From: G963664115 sp965263045
Lineage (GTDB): Bacteria; Acidobacteriota; Terriglobia; 20CM-2-55-15
Direction of reading: 5' to 3'
Assembly: GCA_965263045.1 (NCBI GenBank)
Contig: CBDHGK010000041.1
Coordinates: 5,270,001 to 5,334,000 of the forward strand
Length of the DNA: 64,000 nt
Within the stretch, counting starts at the first letter, position 1; the number at the start of each line of letters is the position of its first letter. Position numbers and translations under genes: made by a program. The notes beneath the pieces are model-generated. The model was not told where the DNA came from and did not search any database. It saw only the letters and a list, made by a program, of their open reading frames with translations. Positions 51,835 through 62,000 of the stretch are shown piece by piece.

Positions 51835-53619
51835 TCACCCGGTTTCCGAGAACGCGACAGCCACGGCGCCGGGTCCCACGTGAACGCCCAGGGCGGGTGA
51901 GATCGAAGTCACGGTAACGTTTTCCTCGCCGAACGCGTCGCTCAGGTTCTCGGCAATCCCCTCGGCGACTTCCCGCGCTCGTGCGTGTGCGACAACGAAT
52001 TGACAGCGGCGCATTCGCGCAGCCTCTTTTCGCACAGCCTCCATCAGTTTCCTTCGGCTCTGCCGCGAACCGAAACTACGGGCAACGACGGTGGGCTTGC
52101 CTTCGGCATCCAGCGCCAGCATTGGCTTCAGCCGCAGCAGGCTGGCAAGCCGTGCCTGAAGCCTCGGGATACGGCCGCCCTTCGCGAGAAAGTCTACGGT
52201 CTCGACGATGACGAAGAATCGGAGCTTGAGGATGACCGACTCGACATGACGGCGGACGTCCTCAACCGACGCGCCAGATTCGACAAGGCGCGCCGCTTCG
52301 CGCACCACGAGAGCCAGCCCGCCGGAAACCGATTTCGAATCAATCACGTGAAGGCGCACGTTGTCCTGGACCGTTCTTGACGCCAGTTGCGCCGCCTGCC
52401 AGGTCCCACTCAGACCGGCAGACACTGTAATGATGAGAGCGTCGCGATCGCCGGTCCCCCGCACACAACTCTTAAGGAACTCAGCTGGTGTTGGCTGAGA
52501 TGTCTTCGGATGGAACGGCGAAGTCTCTAACATTCCGAAAAAATCACGCTCGGTGATCGTCACCTTGTCGATGAATGTGTCGTCCCCAAAGATCACCTGG
52601 AAAGGCACAACCCGGATCCTGTGTCGAATAACCTCTTCCGCCGGCAAGTCACAGGACGAGTCGGTTATCAGCGTGATGCCGCCCGGCTCGAAGTGATGGC
52701 TGGCCGCTCCTTCCTGAGCGCGCATGTCTTCTATGCGCGGATCGAGGGGTTCGCCGTATTCACGCAGCACATCCACGACACTACATGGCTCGTTGGTGTG
52801 AATGTGAACGCGCGCCTTCGACGCAGACCGGACAATCACGATGGAGTCACCGAAAGGGCGAAGTTGTTCTGTGAGGACGGCGACCGCTGCGGTACAGCTA
52901 TCCACGAGAATCTGTGTGCAGAACTGAAAAGGAATGTCGGTGACTGCAGCCACGACGGGGGCGCTCAGGCGCGCCGTGTTTCGTGGAGGTAGATTCACAG
53001 AACCCGACCTCATCAAACGTGCGATCCCTTCAAGCATCGAAACGAAGCCCTGCGCCCCCGCATCGATCACTCCGGCCCTAACCAGCACGTCCAGTCGTTT
53101 TGCGTTTTCACGCATCGATCTCGTGGCGAGTCCAACGGAGCTTCGGAACACGCGTACGAAATCGTCCGAACTTGCGGCCTGAGCGCGGACGTAGGCCGCC
53201 CAATCGGCCATCACCGTGAGGATGGTCCCTTCACAGGGATCGGCCACTGCCTCGCGCGCCGCACGCGCCGCCCCCTCAGCCGCCGAAGCGAAAGCCGGCA
53301 GGCCGGCGTTCTGACGCGTCTGGCAACCTTCTGCCAGTCCTTGAAAGAACTGAGCGAGTATTGCACCCGAGTTGCCCCTTGCGTGCAGCAGGCCGGCGTT
53401 CGCGATCACAGCCGTCATTCCGGAAAGAGAGGAGTCCTTGCATTCCAGAGCGGTCTCGGCAACATCCCGCATCGTCAAAGCCATGTTCGTGCCCGTATCG
53501 CCGTCCGCAACGGGAAACACGTTGATCCGGTCCAACTCGTCCTGCATGTATATGAGTTCCCGCGCAGCCGCGACGATAGCCTGCTGCAGGAGCAATCCGT
53601 CGATTCGTGTCAGTGCCAT
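51835..53619 (-). CDS. FakA-FakB fusion: DAK2-domain kinase joined to DegV-family fatty-acid-binding domain
   Basis: 594 residues. The N-terminal 200 residues are a DAK2/DhaL-type kinase domain with the Mg-ATP motif NVFPVADGDTGTNM (33-46), LLHARGNSGAILAQFF and ARAGVIDAGAQGF-like (VRAGVIDAGAQGFVSM). A middle segment (CTQILVDSCTAAVAVLTEQL to KARVHIHTNEP) matches the FakA/YloV linker. From about 315 a complete DegV domain follows: ITLITDSSCDLPAEEVIRHR IRVVPFQVIFG, TSQPTPAEFL, ALIITVSAGLSGTWQAAQLA and DFLAKGGRIPRLQARL. In Firmicutes FakA phosphorylates fatty acids carried by separate FakB proteins. The fusion would make acyl-phosphate alone. Its ATG directly follows the plsY stop. Confidence 0.88.
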   Translation of the reverse strand: MALTRIDGLLLQQAIVAAARELIYMQDELDRINVFPVADGDTGTNMALTMRDVAETALECKDSSLSGMTAVIANAGLLHARGNSGAILAQFFQGLAEGCQTRQNAGLPAFASAAEGAARAAREAVADPCEGTILTVMADWAAYVRAQAASSDDFVRVFRSSVGLATRSMRENAKRLDVLVRAGVIDAGAQGFVSMLEGIARLMRSGSVNLPPRNTARLSAPVVAAVTDIPFQFCTQILVDSCTAAVAVLTEQLRPFGDSIVIVRSASKARVHIHTNEPCSVVDVLREYGEPLDPRIEDMRAQEGAASHHFEPGGITLITDSSCDLPAEEVIRHRIRVVPFQVIFGDDTFIDKVTITERDFFGMLETSPFHPKTSQPTPAEFLKSCVRGTGDRDALIITVSAGLSGTWQAAQLASRTVQDNVRLHVIDSKSVSGGLALVVREAARLVESGASVEDVRRHVESVILKLRFFVIVETVDFLAKGGRIPRLQARLASLLRLKPMLALDAEGKPTVVARSFGSRQSRRKLMEAVRKEAARMRRCQFVVAHARAREVAEGIAENLSDAFGEENVTVTSISPALGVHVGPGAVAVAFSETG

Positions 53620-54258
53620 TCAGCTCATTCCGCGGGGCCATGAGATCCGGACTCTTTCAAACCTGTTCTCGGCCCCGCGAAGCAACCTCGAGATATTCGC
53701 CTTGTGGGTCCATGTAATGAACACGGCCACAGTCAGACAGAAATACCCCAGTGGGCTGCGAATCCCTTCATATAGAACGAACGCTGTCAGAGGAAGCGAC
53801 AATGCGGCGAGTATTGTTCCCAGGCTCACATATCCGGTCAGTACAACAGTGGCGATCAAGATCGATGACCCTGCGGCCAGACCGGCCGGAAAGACATGCA
53901 ACAGGACACCTGCGAGTGGCGCCCCCCCTCTGCCGCCCCGGAAGCCCGCGAACACCGGGAAGACGTGCCCGGCTATTGCTGCACCACCGCAGACCATCGC
54001 GGTTGCGTCGGGAGAAAGCGGAGGGCCGGCTGCCCATGCTGAAACGACTCCGGCACAAAGCCAACCCTTGAACACGTCAACGGTCATGACTAGCAGCATC
54101 GCCTTCCAGCCCATCAGGCGCAGAACATTCGTGGCTCCTGCGTTGCCGCTTCCGAATGATCGGATGTCCACATCGCGTAGGAGCTTCGCAGCGACGATGC
54201 TCGTCGGAAAGCTCCCAACGACGTAACTGACTGCCAACACAAGGGCTACTTCATTCAT
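53620..54258 (-). CDS. plsY: Acyl-phosphate:glycerol-3-phosphate acyltransferase PlsY
   Basis: 212 residues from ATG 54258 (AGGTGA 7 nt upstream; ATG 54264 also possible). PlsY transfers an acyl chain from acyl-phosphate to glycerol-3-phosphate in the membrane. The first loop motif SFGSGNAGATNVLR is canonical. The second, HVFPVFAGFRGGRGGAPLAG, departs from the usual GFxGGKGVAT: Lys is Arg and VAT is GAP. About six hydrophobic segments are present. The stop TGA is followed at once by ATG of the FakA-FakB fusion, so the acyl-phosphate maker and user are translated together. It diverges from the radical SAM/PKS operon, about 78 nt apart. Confidence 0.9.
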   Translation of the reverse strand: MNEVALVLAVSYVVGSFPTSIVAAKLLRDVDIRSFGSGNAGATNVLRLMGWKAMLLVMTVDVFKGWLCAGVVSAWAAGPPLSPDATAMVCGGAAIAGHVFPVFAGFRGGRGGAPLAGVLLHVFPAGLAAGSSILIATVVLTGYVSLGTILAALSLPLTAFVLYEGIRSPLGYFCLTVAVFITWTHKANISRLLRGAENRFERVRISWPRGMS

Positions 54259-54335
54259 TGACATGTCACCTGGGCCTGACATAATACACGACGACTTCCG
54301 ATACATCGCAACAAGAGCGGTCGAGAAAACTGACT

Positions 54336-54962
54336 ATGAAGATTGGAATTGTCTTCGCCTGCACGGATAACCGACGGGTGGGAAAGAAGTACAACGGTGC
54401 AGTCCAGCCGGTCACCGACGCATTGATCGCAGCGCTTCTCCCCCTAACGGTCGATATCGAAGTCATCAATGAAAACAGCCCACACGATTTGGACTGGAGT
54501 CAGGACTTCGACCTTCCCTTCATATCCAGTATCCACTCCGACTTCGACCGGGCACGGCAGATCTCACACTACTGGCACAGGCGTCGAGCGAAGACCGTCT
54601 ATGGCGGTTTCATGGCAAGCACCTATCCCATGCTGTGCGCTCCCTACTTTGACGCGATTGCCAACAGTGATGCCGAAGGATGCTTTCCAGAGCTTTTCCG
54701 CGACTTCTGTGACAACGAACTGATGCCGGTCTATCTGTCAAGAGAATATGACTCTTCCCTGGTTCCGGTGCCACCCTTCGACATGCTGGCTGACAGCAAC
54801 CTGCTCCCCCTGAGCCGGAGCATACTCGAACCTTTCCGTGTTACCGATTCCCGGGGTCGGGTCCTACCTGAATGGGTGGAATCGACATCCTTATACGAGC
54901 ACAAGGGGATCATTTCGGACGGGCTGAAACAGCTCGTCGCTACCGCAACGGGGCGGGCATGA
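54336..54962 (+). CDS. Stand-alone B12-binding-like domain protein of radical SAM type
   Basis: 208 residues. MKIGIVFACTDNRRVGKKYN, then ADALIAALLPLTVDIEVINE-type strands (TDALIAALLPLTVDIEVINE), HYWHRRRAKTVYGGFMASTY and YFDAIANSDAEGCFPELFRD F reproduce the N-terminal Rossmann domain of B12-dependent radical SAM enzymes (usual GGxHxTxxP and GEGE motifs, here GGFMASTYP and SDAEG). No CxxxCxxC is present in this protein; that motif is in the next gene. The C-terminal 60 residues (PPFDMLADSNLLPLSRSILE) are like the linker before the barrel. The end overlaps the radical SAM start by 4 nt (ATGA), so two chains probably assemble into one enzyme. Confidence 0.7.
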   Translation: MKIGIVFACTDNRRVGKKYNGAVQPVTDALIAALLPLTVDIEVINENSPHDLDWSQDFDLPFISSIHSDFDRARQISHYWHRRRAKTVYGGFMASTYPMLCAPYFDAIANSDAEGCFPELFRDFCDNELMPVYLSREYDSSLVPVPPFDMLADSNLLPLSRSILEPFRVTDSRGRVLPEWVESTSLYEHKGIISDGLKQLVATATGRA

Positions 54963-56074
54963 ACACCTCGCTCGCCGAATATCTCAGGGATCCTCTGCTC
55001 TGCCGCATGTATGACGAGATACGTGCAGTGGAGCCACTTCGCCCGATTCAGGTCGACATCACACACGTCTGCAATATTCGCTGTGACGGATGTTACTTCT
55101 TCGAAGAAAGCCTGGACCAGTTCGAGAGCCCTCGAGCCGAATCCGATTTCGACGCCTTCATCACACGCGAAAAGGAACGTGGCACGAACTATGTGACTGT
55201 CGTGGGCGGGGAACCGAGCCTCGTGCCCGAGCGGCTGAAGAAAATGTATGACGCATTCTGGATGGTCGTGGTGACCAACGGACTGCGCAGGATACCGCTC
55301 GAAGGTTTCGAGAATATGCCGATCGTGGTGTCGGTCTGGGGCGATCACGCCACGGATACCAAGCTGCGGGGCGGCGGCAATGTGGACGTGTTCGAGAAGG
55401 GCCTTGAGAACTACCGGAACGACAGACGCGCAATCTGGTATTACACAACCAGTCCAGGGAACGTCGGTGAGATCGAGAGCGTCGTCGATCAGATTGTCGG
55501 CAATGGCAATTTTCTCGCGTTCAATTTTTACGGCGATATCGCCGGCTTCGGCGGCGCACTCGATCATCGAGCGGGTTTCCAGCAGGTTCGGGATGAGATG
55601 GATCGAATGATCGATCGATATCCAGACCGGATACTTTTTTCATCCTACCTGTCCAGCACGATCAGTTCGGGTCGGCTCTACGACGACCAGTGGGGTTTCG
55701 ACGTCTGTTGTTCACTCAGCACTGATCTCGAGCATAACCAACAACGATTCAAGAACGGCAAGCCGTACCTGCCCCACTTTCGCGCATACAATCCCGACTT
55801 CAAGACGACTCGAGGCTGCTGTCGTGGCGATTCCTACGATTGTTCCAACTGCTTCGACACTTGGGTCCACATGGCATGGGTGATGGTCAATATCGAACAG
55901 CACCTGGGATCGAAGGAAGAATTCACGAACTGGCTGTCAACCGTGTACATCTTCTACCTGACGAGCAGGCTCGTTGATTTCGATGCGGGTGTGACCATCA
56001 TGCCGGAGATTCATGCGCGTTTGTCTCGTCCGCCGGCTGACTCCATCGAGCGACTCATCGAGGAAACCCTGTGA
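54959..56074 (+). CDS. Radical SAM enzyme with C-terminal cysteine cluster
   Basis: 371 residues from ATG 54959. The [4Fe-4S]/SAM motif is C38-x3-C42-x2-C45 (VDITHVCNIRCDGCYFFEES). The GGE motif of the SAM pocket is VVGGEPSLVPERL (about 86-98). A second cysteine group near the end (FDVCCSL; TRGCCRGDSYDCSNCFDTWV HMAW) could bind an auxiliary cluster as in SPASM/Twitch-type enzymes. The helix CFDTWVHMAWVMVNIEQHL and a hydrophobic strand YIFYLTSRLVDFDAG follow. It overlaps its neighbours at both ends (ATGA, GTGA), between the B12-like protein and the lipid/polyketide synthase. A role in modifying the synthase's acyl chain is likely; the chemistry is not evident. Confidence 0.87.
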   Translation: MNTSLAEYLRDPLLCRMYDEIRAVEPLRPIQVDITHVCNIRCDGCYFFEESLDQFESPRAESDFDAFITREKERGTNYVTVVGGEPSLVPERLKKMYDAFWMVVVTNGLRRIPLEGFENMPIVVSVWGDHATDTKLRGGGNVDVFEKGLENYRNDRRAIWYYTTSPGNVGEIESVVDQIVGNGNFLAFNFYGDIAGFGGALDHRAGFQQVRDEMDRMIDRYPDRILFSSYLSSTISSGRLYDDQWGFDVCCSLSTDLEHNQQRFKNGKPYLPHFRAYNPDFKTTRGCCRGDSYDCSNCFDTWVHMAWVMVNIEQHLGSKEEFTNWLSTVYIFYLTSRLVDFDAGVTIMPEIHARLSRPPADSIERLIEETL

Positions 56075-59000
56075 CGTTCGTCGACGTTCTGAGGCAGCGA
56101 GCACACGACCAAGGCAACGACCGCGCATACACATTTACCACTGATGGAACCAGTGATGAGTCTCAGCTGACCTACGCCGAACTCGACGTTCGTGCACGAT
56201 CGATCGCGGCGGAACTCCAGAAACAGGGGATGGAGGGCAAGCCCATCCTCTTGCTGTTTCCACCTGGTCTTGACTACGTGTGTGCACTTGCCGGCTGTCT
56301 CTATGCCGGATCGACTGCGGTTCCGGGGTACCCTCCGCGCGGGAAGGAGAAGGCCGACCTGATTCGTTCGATACTCGGGGATTCTCGTGCAGCCGCCGTG
56401 CTCACGAACCGCCGTTGGCAAGCCCGTTTCGCGGGAGATCCTGTACGACCCTCGATCGCAATCGAGGATGTAAAGCCGGAGCTTGCGGATGGCTGGACGT
56501 TTCCCGCTGTCGAAGACGAGAGCATAGCCTTGCTCCAATACACGTCCGGCTCCACGAGCCTTCCACGAGGCGTGATGGTGAGCCATGAGAATCTGGCCCA
56601 CAACTGCTCAATGATTCGCGACGCAATGGCGAGCAGCAGCCAGACCCGCTCTGTAATGTGGCTGCCGCCGTACCACGACATGGGACTGGTGGGCGGAATC
56701 ATGCATCCGCTGTACACCGGCTTTCCCGCTGTCCTGATGTCTCCGTTTGCATTTCTGCAGCGGCCTTATCGTTGGCTGAAGGCTGTATCGGACCACCGCG
56801 CAACAGTGAGCGGGGGGCCCAACTTCGCGTTTCGCCTCTGCACTGAGCGAATCCTCGCGGAACAGAAGGATTCTCTGGATCTGAGTTCTTGGAATGTCGC
56901 ATTCTGCGGCTCGGAACCCATCCATGCCGCCACGCTGGCGAGCTTTGCCGATGCGTTCGAATCGTGCGGTTTCCGCCGCGAATCGTTCTTCCCCTGTTAC
57001 GGCATGGCCGAAGCAACGCTGATCATTTCAGGGCAGCTCGGTGAGCCGGTGTTGCATGAGGCGTCGAAGGCCGGACTGGAGCGCGGGCAGGTCCTTGACG
57101 AGCCAACCGATCCTGAGGACACCCAGACGCTCGTGGGCTGCGGGGGTCCACTTGGGGGTGAAGAGATCCTTGTCGTCAACCACGAAACGTCACAAGAGTG
57201 CCGTGCCGGCGAAATCGGCGAAATATGGGTGGCGAGCCCCAGCGTCGCACGTGGGTACTGGCATCGCGCTCGGGAAACGATCGAGACTTTCAAAGCCTTT
57301 ACCTCCGATACGAGGAAGGGCCCCTTTCTCCGGACCGGGGATCTGGGTTATATCCGTGACGGTGCATTGTTCGTTACAGGGCGTCTCAAAGATCTGATCA
57401 TCATCCACGGCCGGAATCTCTATCCTCAGGACATCGAGCTCACGGCGATCGAGAGCCATCCCGCCTTGCGAGGCAAAACCGCCGCTGCCTTTTCGGTCGC
57501 TGCGCCAGAGGACGAGGGCGAACGGCTGGTTGTTCTTCAGGAAACCGGCCGGCACCAGGAGGAAGCGGTCCTGGATGAAGTGCTGAACGCGATTCGGCGG
57601 GACATCGCCGGTCAGTACGACATTTCCGCGCACGCAATCGTTCTGGTCAGCAAGAACAGCCTGCCAAAGACTTCCAGCGGCAAGATCCGCCGCGGGACCT
57701 GCCGCACACGTTTCCTTGAGGGTCACCTCGACATAGTCCGGGAGTGGAAACAAGAGGAGATCCTGGACATCCTGCTCTCAGAACTCTCAAAACGTCTGAA
57801 CGCCGATGCGAGCGGCTTTGATATCCGTCTGCCGTTTGCCCACTGGGGACTGGATTCGCTAAAGGCGGTGGAGCTTGCTGCTGGGCTCGAGACTGTTCTC
57901 GGCAGGTCGCTTCCTGCCACACTCGCATATGACTATCCGACGATCGAGGCTCTGGCCGCCTACCTCAGCGGCACTGCTTCTCGTCCCCACCAGGCGAGGC
58001 TGAACGGGCAGCGACCCAAAGTTCAATCGGCTGAACCGATCGCCATCATAGGGATTGGTTGCCGACTGCCCGGGGCTCACGGCCCCGACGCCTATTCGGC
58101 TCTTCTGCGCGAGGGCCGTGATGCAATCTCCGAGATCCCACCGGATCGTTGGAAAGCCAGCGCCTACTTCGATGCGGATCCCGACACGCCGGGAAAGATC
58201 AATACGCGATGGGGCGGGTTTCTGACAGGCATCGACCAGTTCGATCCCGATTTTTTTGGAATCTCGCGTCGGGAAGCTGCTCGCATGGATCCCCAGCAGC
58301 GCCTCTTGCTGGAAACGGCCTGGGAAGCGTGCGAGGACGCTGGCCTCTCGGGCGATCGCATCGCCGGAAGTCCCACAGGCGTCTTCGTGGGCATCTCTAC
58401 GAACGATTACGGCCGAAGAGTACTTCAGGACTCAGACAGGATCGACGCGTACGCCGGCACCGGCAACGCATTCAGCATCGCCGCCAATCGCCTCTCGCAC
58501 GTATTCGACCTTCACGGGCCCAGCATCGCGATCGACACGGCCTGTTCGTCTTCCCTGGTGGCGGTGAATCTCGCCTGTGCCAGCCTGAGAAGCAACGAAT
58601 GCTCGCTGGCTCTTGCAGGAGGCGTGAACCTGATTCTGTCTCCCGAAATCGCTATGAACTTCTCGCGCGCTCACGCTATGGCTTCCGACGGCCGGTGTAA
58701 GGCGTTCGATGCTCGCGCTGATGGCTACGTTCGCAGCGAGGGGGCCGGAGTGGTCGTGCTCAAACCGCTCTCGCGGGCCGTTCAGGATGGTGACCCCGTT
58801 TATGCAGTGGTTCGGGGCACCGCCGTCAATCAGGACGGCCGTACCAATGGCATCATGGCGCCCAGCCGCCAAGCGCAGGAGGATGTCATTGCGGCCGCCT
58901 ATCGGAATGCAGGTGCAGACCCGGCAGATGTCGAATATGTCGAGACCCACGGCACGGGAACTCTGATCGGCGATTCCATAGAAGCGGCGGCGCTCGGAGC

Positions 59001-62000
59001 GGTGATGGCCCGCGGTCGCAAGCCCACACAGAACTGCATCATAGGATCGGCCAAGACGAACATCGGCCACCTGGAGGCGGCCGCCGAAATCGCAGGTCTG
59101 ATCAAGACGGCGCTCATGTTCGATAGGGGCGAGATTCCGCCCAACCTCCACTTCGAAACACCCAACCCTCACATCCACTTTGAGGAGCTGGGACTGAGCG
59201 TACAGCGGGATTTAAGCTCTTGGTCGTCCGCGTCAACCGCGATCGCCGGTGTGAGCTCGTTCGGATTTGGCGGCACCAATGCTCATGTCGTCGTATCTGC
59301 CGCCTCCCCCCTCGCAAATGGCAGCAGCCACGCGACGTGGGGCGGCCCATACGTTCTTCCTCTTTCGGCTCACAAAGACCGCGCCCTCGAAATGCGGGCG
59401 GAAGGACTTCATGGATGGTTGGCCGCCCTCGCGCATCGGGACAATTCCTGGTTGCACCATCTCTGCTATACCGCCAGCGTCCGCCGCACACATCACAAGC
59501 ATCGCGCGGCATTCGTGTTCTACACAAGAGACGAACTTTTTGCCCAGTTGCGCCATTTCCTTCAGGGCGAAGAACATCGATGGTGCGAACCGCAAGAGGA
59601 CGGGCCCGACGAAACGATGGCACGGTCGCTGGCATCGGGTTATCTCGAAGGCTCTGACGTTGCCTGGGAACGACTCTATCCGGATGGAGGAAAGTGCATT
59701 CGACTCCCGGAATATCCGTGGCAGGGCGAACGATGCTGGTTCGACCCCACGCCCATCGCGACCCCTCCCGCGGATTCGTCACACCCATTGCTGGGGTCGC
59801 GACTGGCGCCGGAGTCCTCCCCGATCGTCAAAGTCTGGGAGAACAGAATCGGGACCGGCACCGCAGCATTCCTCAGGGGCCACCGTTTTCAGGGCGTCCA
59901 GATATTCCCTGCCACCGCGTATCTGGAAATGGCCTTCGCTGCCGCCCGGGAGGAGTTCGGTTCAGAGACCTGCGTGGTGAAGAATGTGGAATTCCAAACC
60001 CCGCTCGTCGTTCCTGAAGAAGGGCAACGGATGGTGCAGTTCGAACTGTCGTCGGAAGATCCCGACAACAGGCGTTTCCGGATTCTCAGCAGCGAAGCTC
60101 ATGACCAGTGGGTACTACACGCGTCTGGCACCATAGCTCCCGGTCGCCCACCTCAGAACGGGCTGGATGGAGAAATCGTCAAAGAGATCAGGGAGCGATG
60201 CCAGAACGAGATTTTGACCGGGACACACTATTCGAGTCTGCAAGAGAAAGGGTTGGAGTACGGGGCTTCATTCAGGCAGATGCAACAGCTCTGGACAGGC
60301 CCGGCAGAGGCCCTCGCCCGTATCGAGATCAGACCTGAAACACGGAAGGAACTCGCTGCGTATCGTTTCCACCCTGGTGTACTGGACTGCTGTGCACAGT
60401 TTCTTTCGAGCATCGATACCTTCGGAACCGAGCATGGACTTCCGGTCGCACTGGGCGAGATCCGTCTCTACGGAAGCCCGACGGGCGAACTGTGGAGTCA
60501 TGCCGTTTGCCCGAGTGAGGGAGTCGGAGACGTCCGGGTTTTTGACAGTTCGGGACGCGTCGTGGTCGACGCCGACAGACTTCAGTTTCGTCGGTTAGAT
60601 TCGACGGACTGTCAGTACGAGGTTGAGTGGCGCGAGCAACCCGAAGCCGAACCGCTGGCCACACCAGAGGAGTGGTTGGTCTTTTCGGCCTCCGATGGCC
60701 TCGGCGAAGAACTCGCAGCCAACCTCAAACAGGGTGGCCGTCGCTGCACCCTCGTTTCGGATCGGGAACCGGAGAGCTCCACGAGTGTTCTTGACACGCT
60801 CCGCGCTGAGAGGGGCGTACGCACTCTCGGCGTTGTCTACCTTCGGGCTGTCGGGGTCACCGAAGCGACAGCCGAGGATTGCAAAGCCGTCGCCGGTCTG
60901 GTGGGGCAGATGGCCGAGTCGCATCACGACTCTTCGTTTCGCCTGTGGCTGGTGACCCGCGGTGCGCAGTCCCTGCCTGGGGACGCTGGTCCGGCACAAG
61001 GGGGACCCCTCGACGGAACCCCCCAGGCGCCTCTCTGGGGATTGGGCCGCACGATCGCACTCGAGCATCCCCAGATTTGGGGAGGTCTGATTGATCTCGA
61101 TCCAAGCGACGGGGTCGATCACGCGCGTGCGCTTGCGAACGAGTTCCTCAGTCCGTCTCCTGAGGACCAGATTGCGTTTCGCAGCCTGGGGCACTATGTC
61201 CCTCGGTTTGTGCACCGGAGAGTTCCTGCCTCTCCCGCGCCTGTGGAGTTGCGACCCGACTGTACGTATCTGATCACCGGGGGGCTGGGTGGTCTGGGAC
61301 TGCAGCTGGCTCGATCGATGGTCGAACGCGGCGCAAGGCGCCTGGTTCTCCTGGCCCGAACCGCTCTACCACCTCGTTCGGCATGGAGTGGCACCGATCG
61401 GTCAAGCCGGACCGGACGGCAGATAGCGGGTGTCCGCTGGCTGGAACAAATGGGGGCCAGCGTCCATCTGGCATCTGTCGATGTAGCCAATCAAGGACAA
61501 CTCTTCGGGTTCCTCGAGGATTTTCACAACGAGGCCTGGCCCCCTATTCGCGGTGTCATTCATGCCGCAGGGGTCCTCAATGATCAGGTTTTGCTGAAAG
61601 TACACGAGGGGGCGCTGGAGGAAGTCTTCAGGGCTAAAGTCTACGGTGCAGCACTGCTGCATCGGGCGTTCGGGAAACAGCCGCTGGATTTCTTCGTCCT
61701 GTTTTCTTCCGTGGCGTCGCTCCTTGGTTCGGAGGGACAGGCGAGCTATGCGGCTGCCAACGCGTTCCTCGATTCCCTGGCACATTCCCGACGCCAAGAA
61801 GGATTGCCGGCGCTTGCCATCAACTGGGGACCATGGGCCGAAGCGGGTATGGCGGGTGAAACAGGAGCCGCTTCGAGGCTCTCCCGACGTGGTATTGAGG
61901 CCATACAGCCGCAGCAGGGCCTTGCGATCTTCGAGCGGCTCCTCTGTGAGAATCCAGTGCAGGTTTGTGTTCTCGGTGTGGACTGGCCGAAGCTCCTCCG

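Noticed and set aside
59290..59790. A degenerate acyltransferase domain in the synthase
   Set aside because: The segment is only about 160 residues and has no GHSxG or other AT core motif; only the flanking linkers are recognisable.
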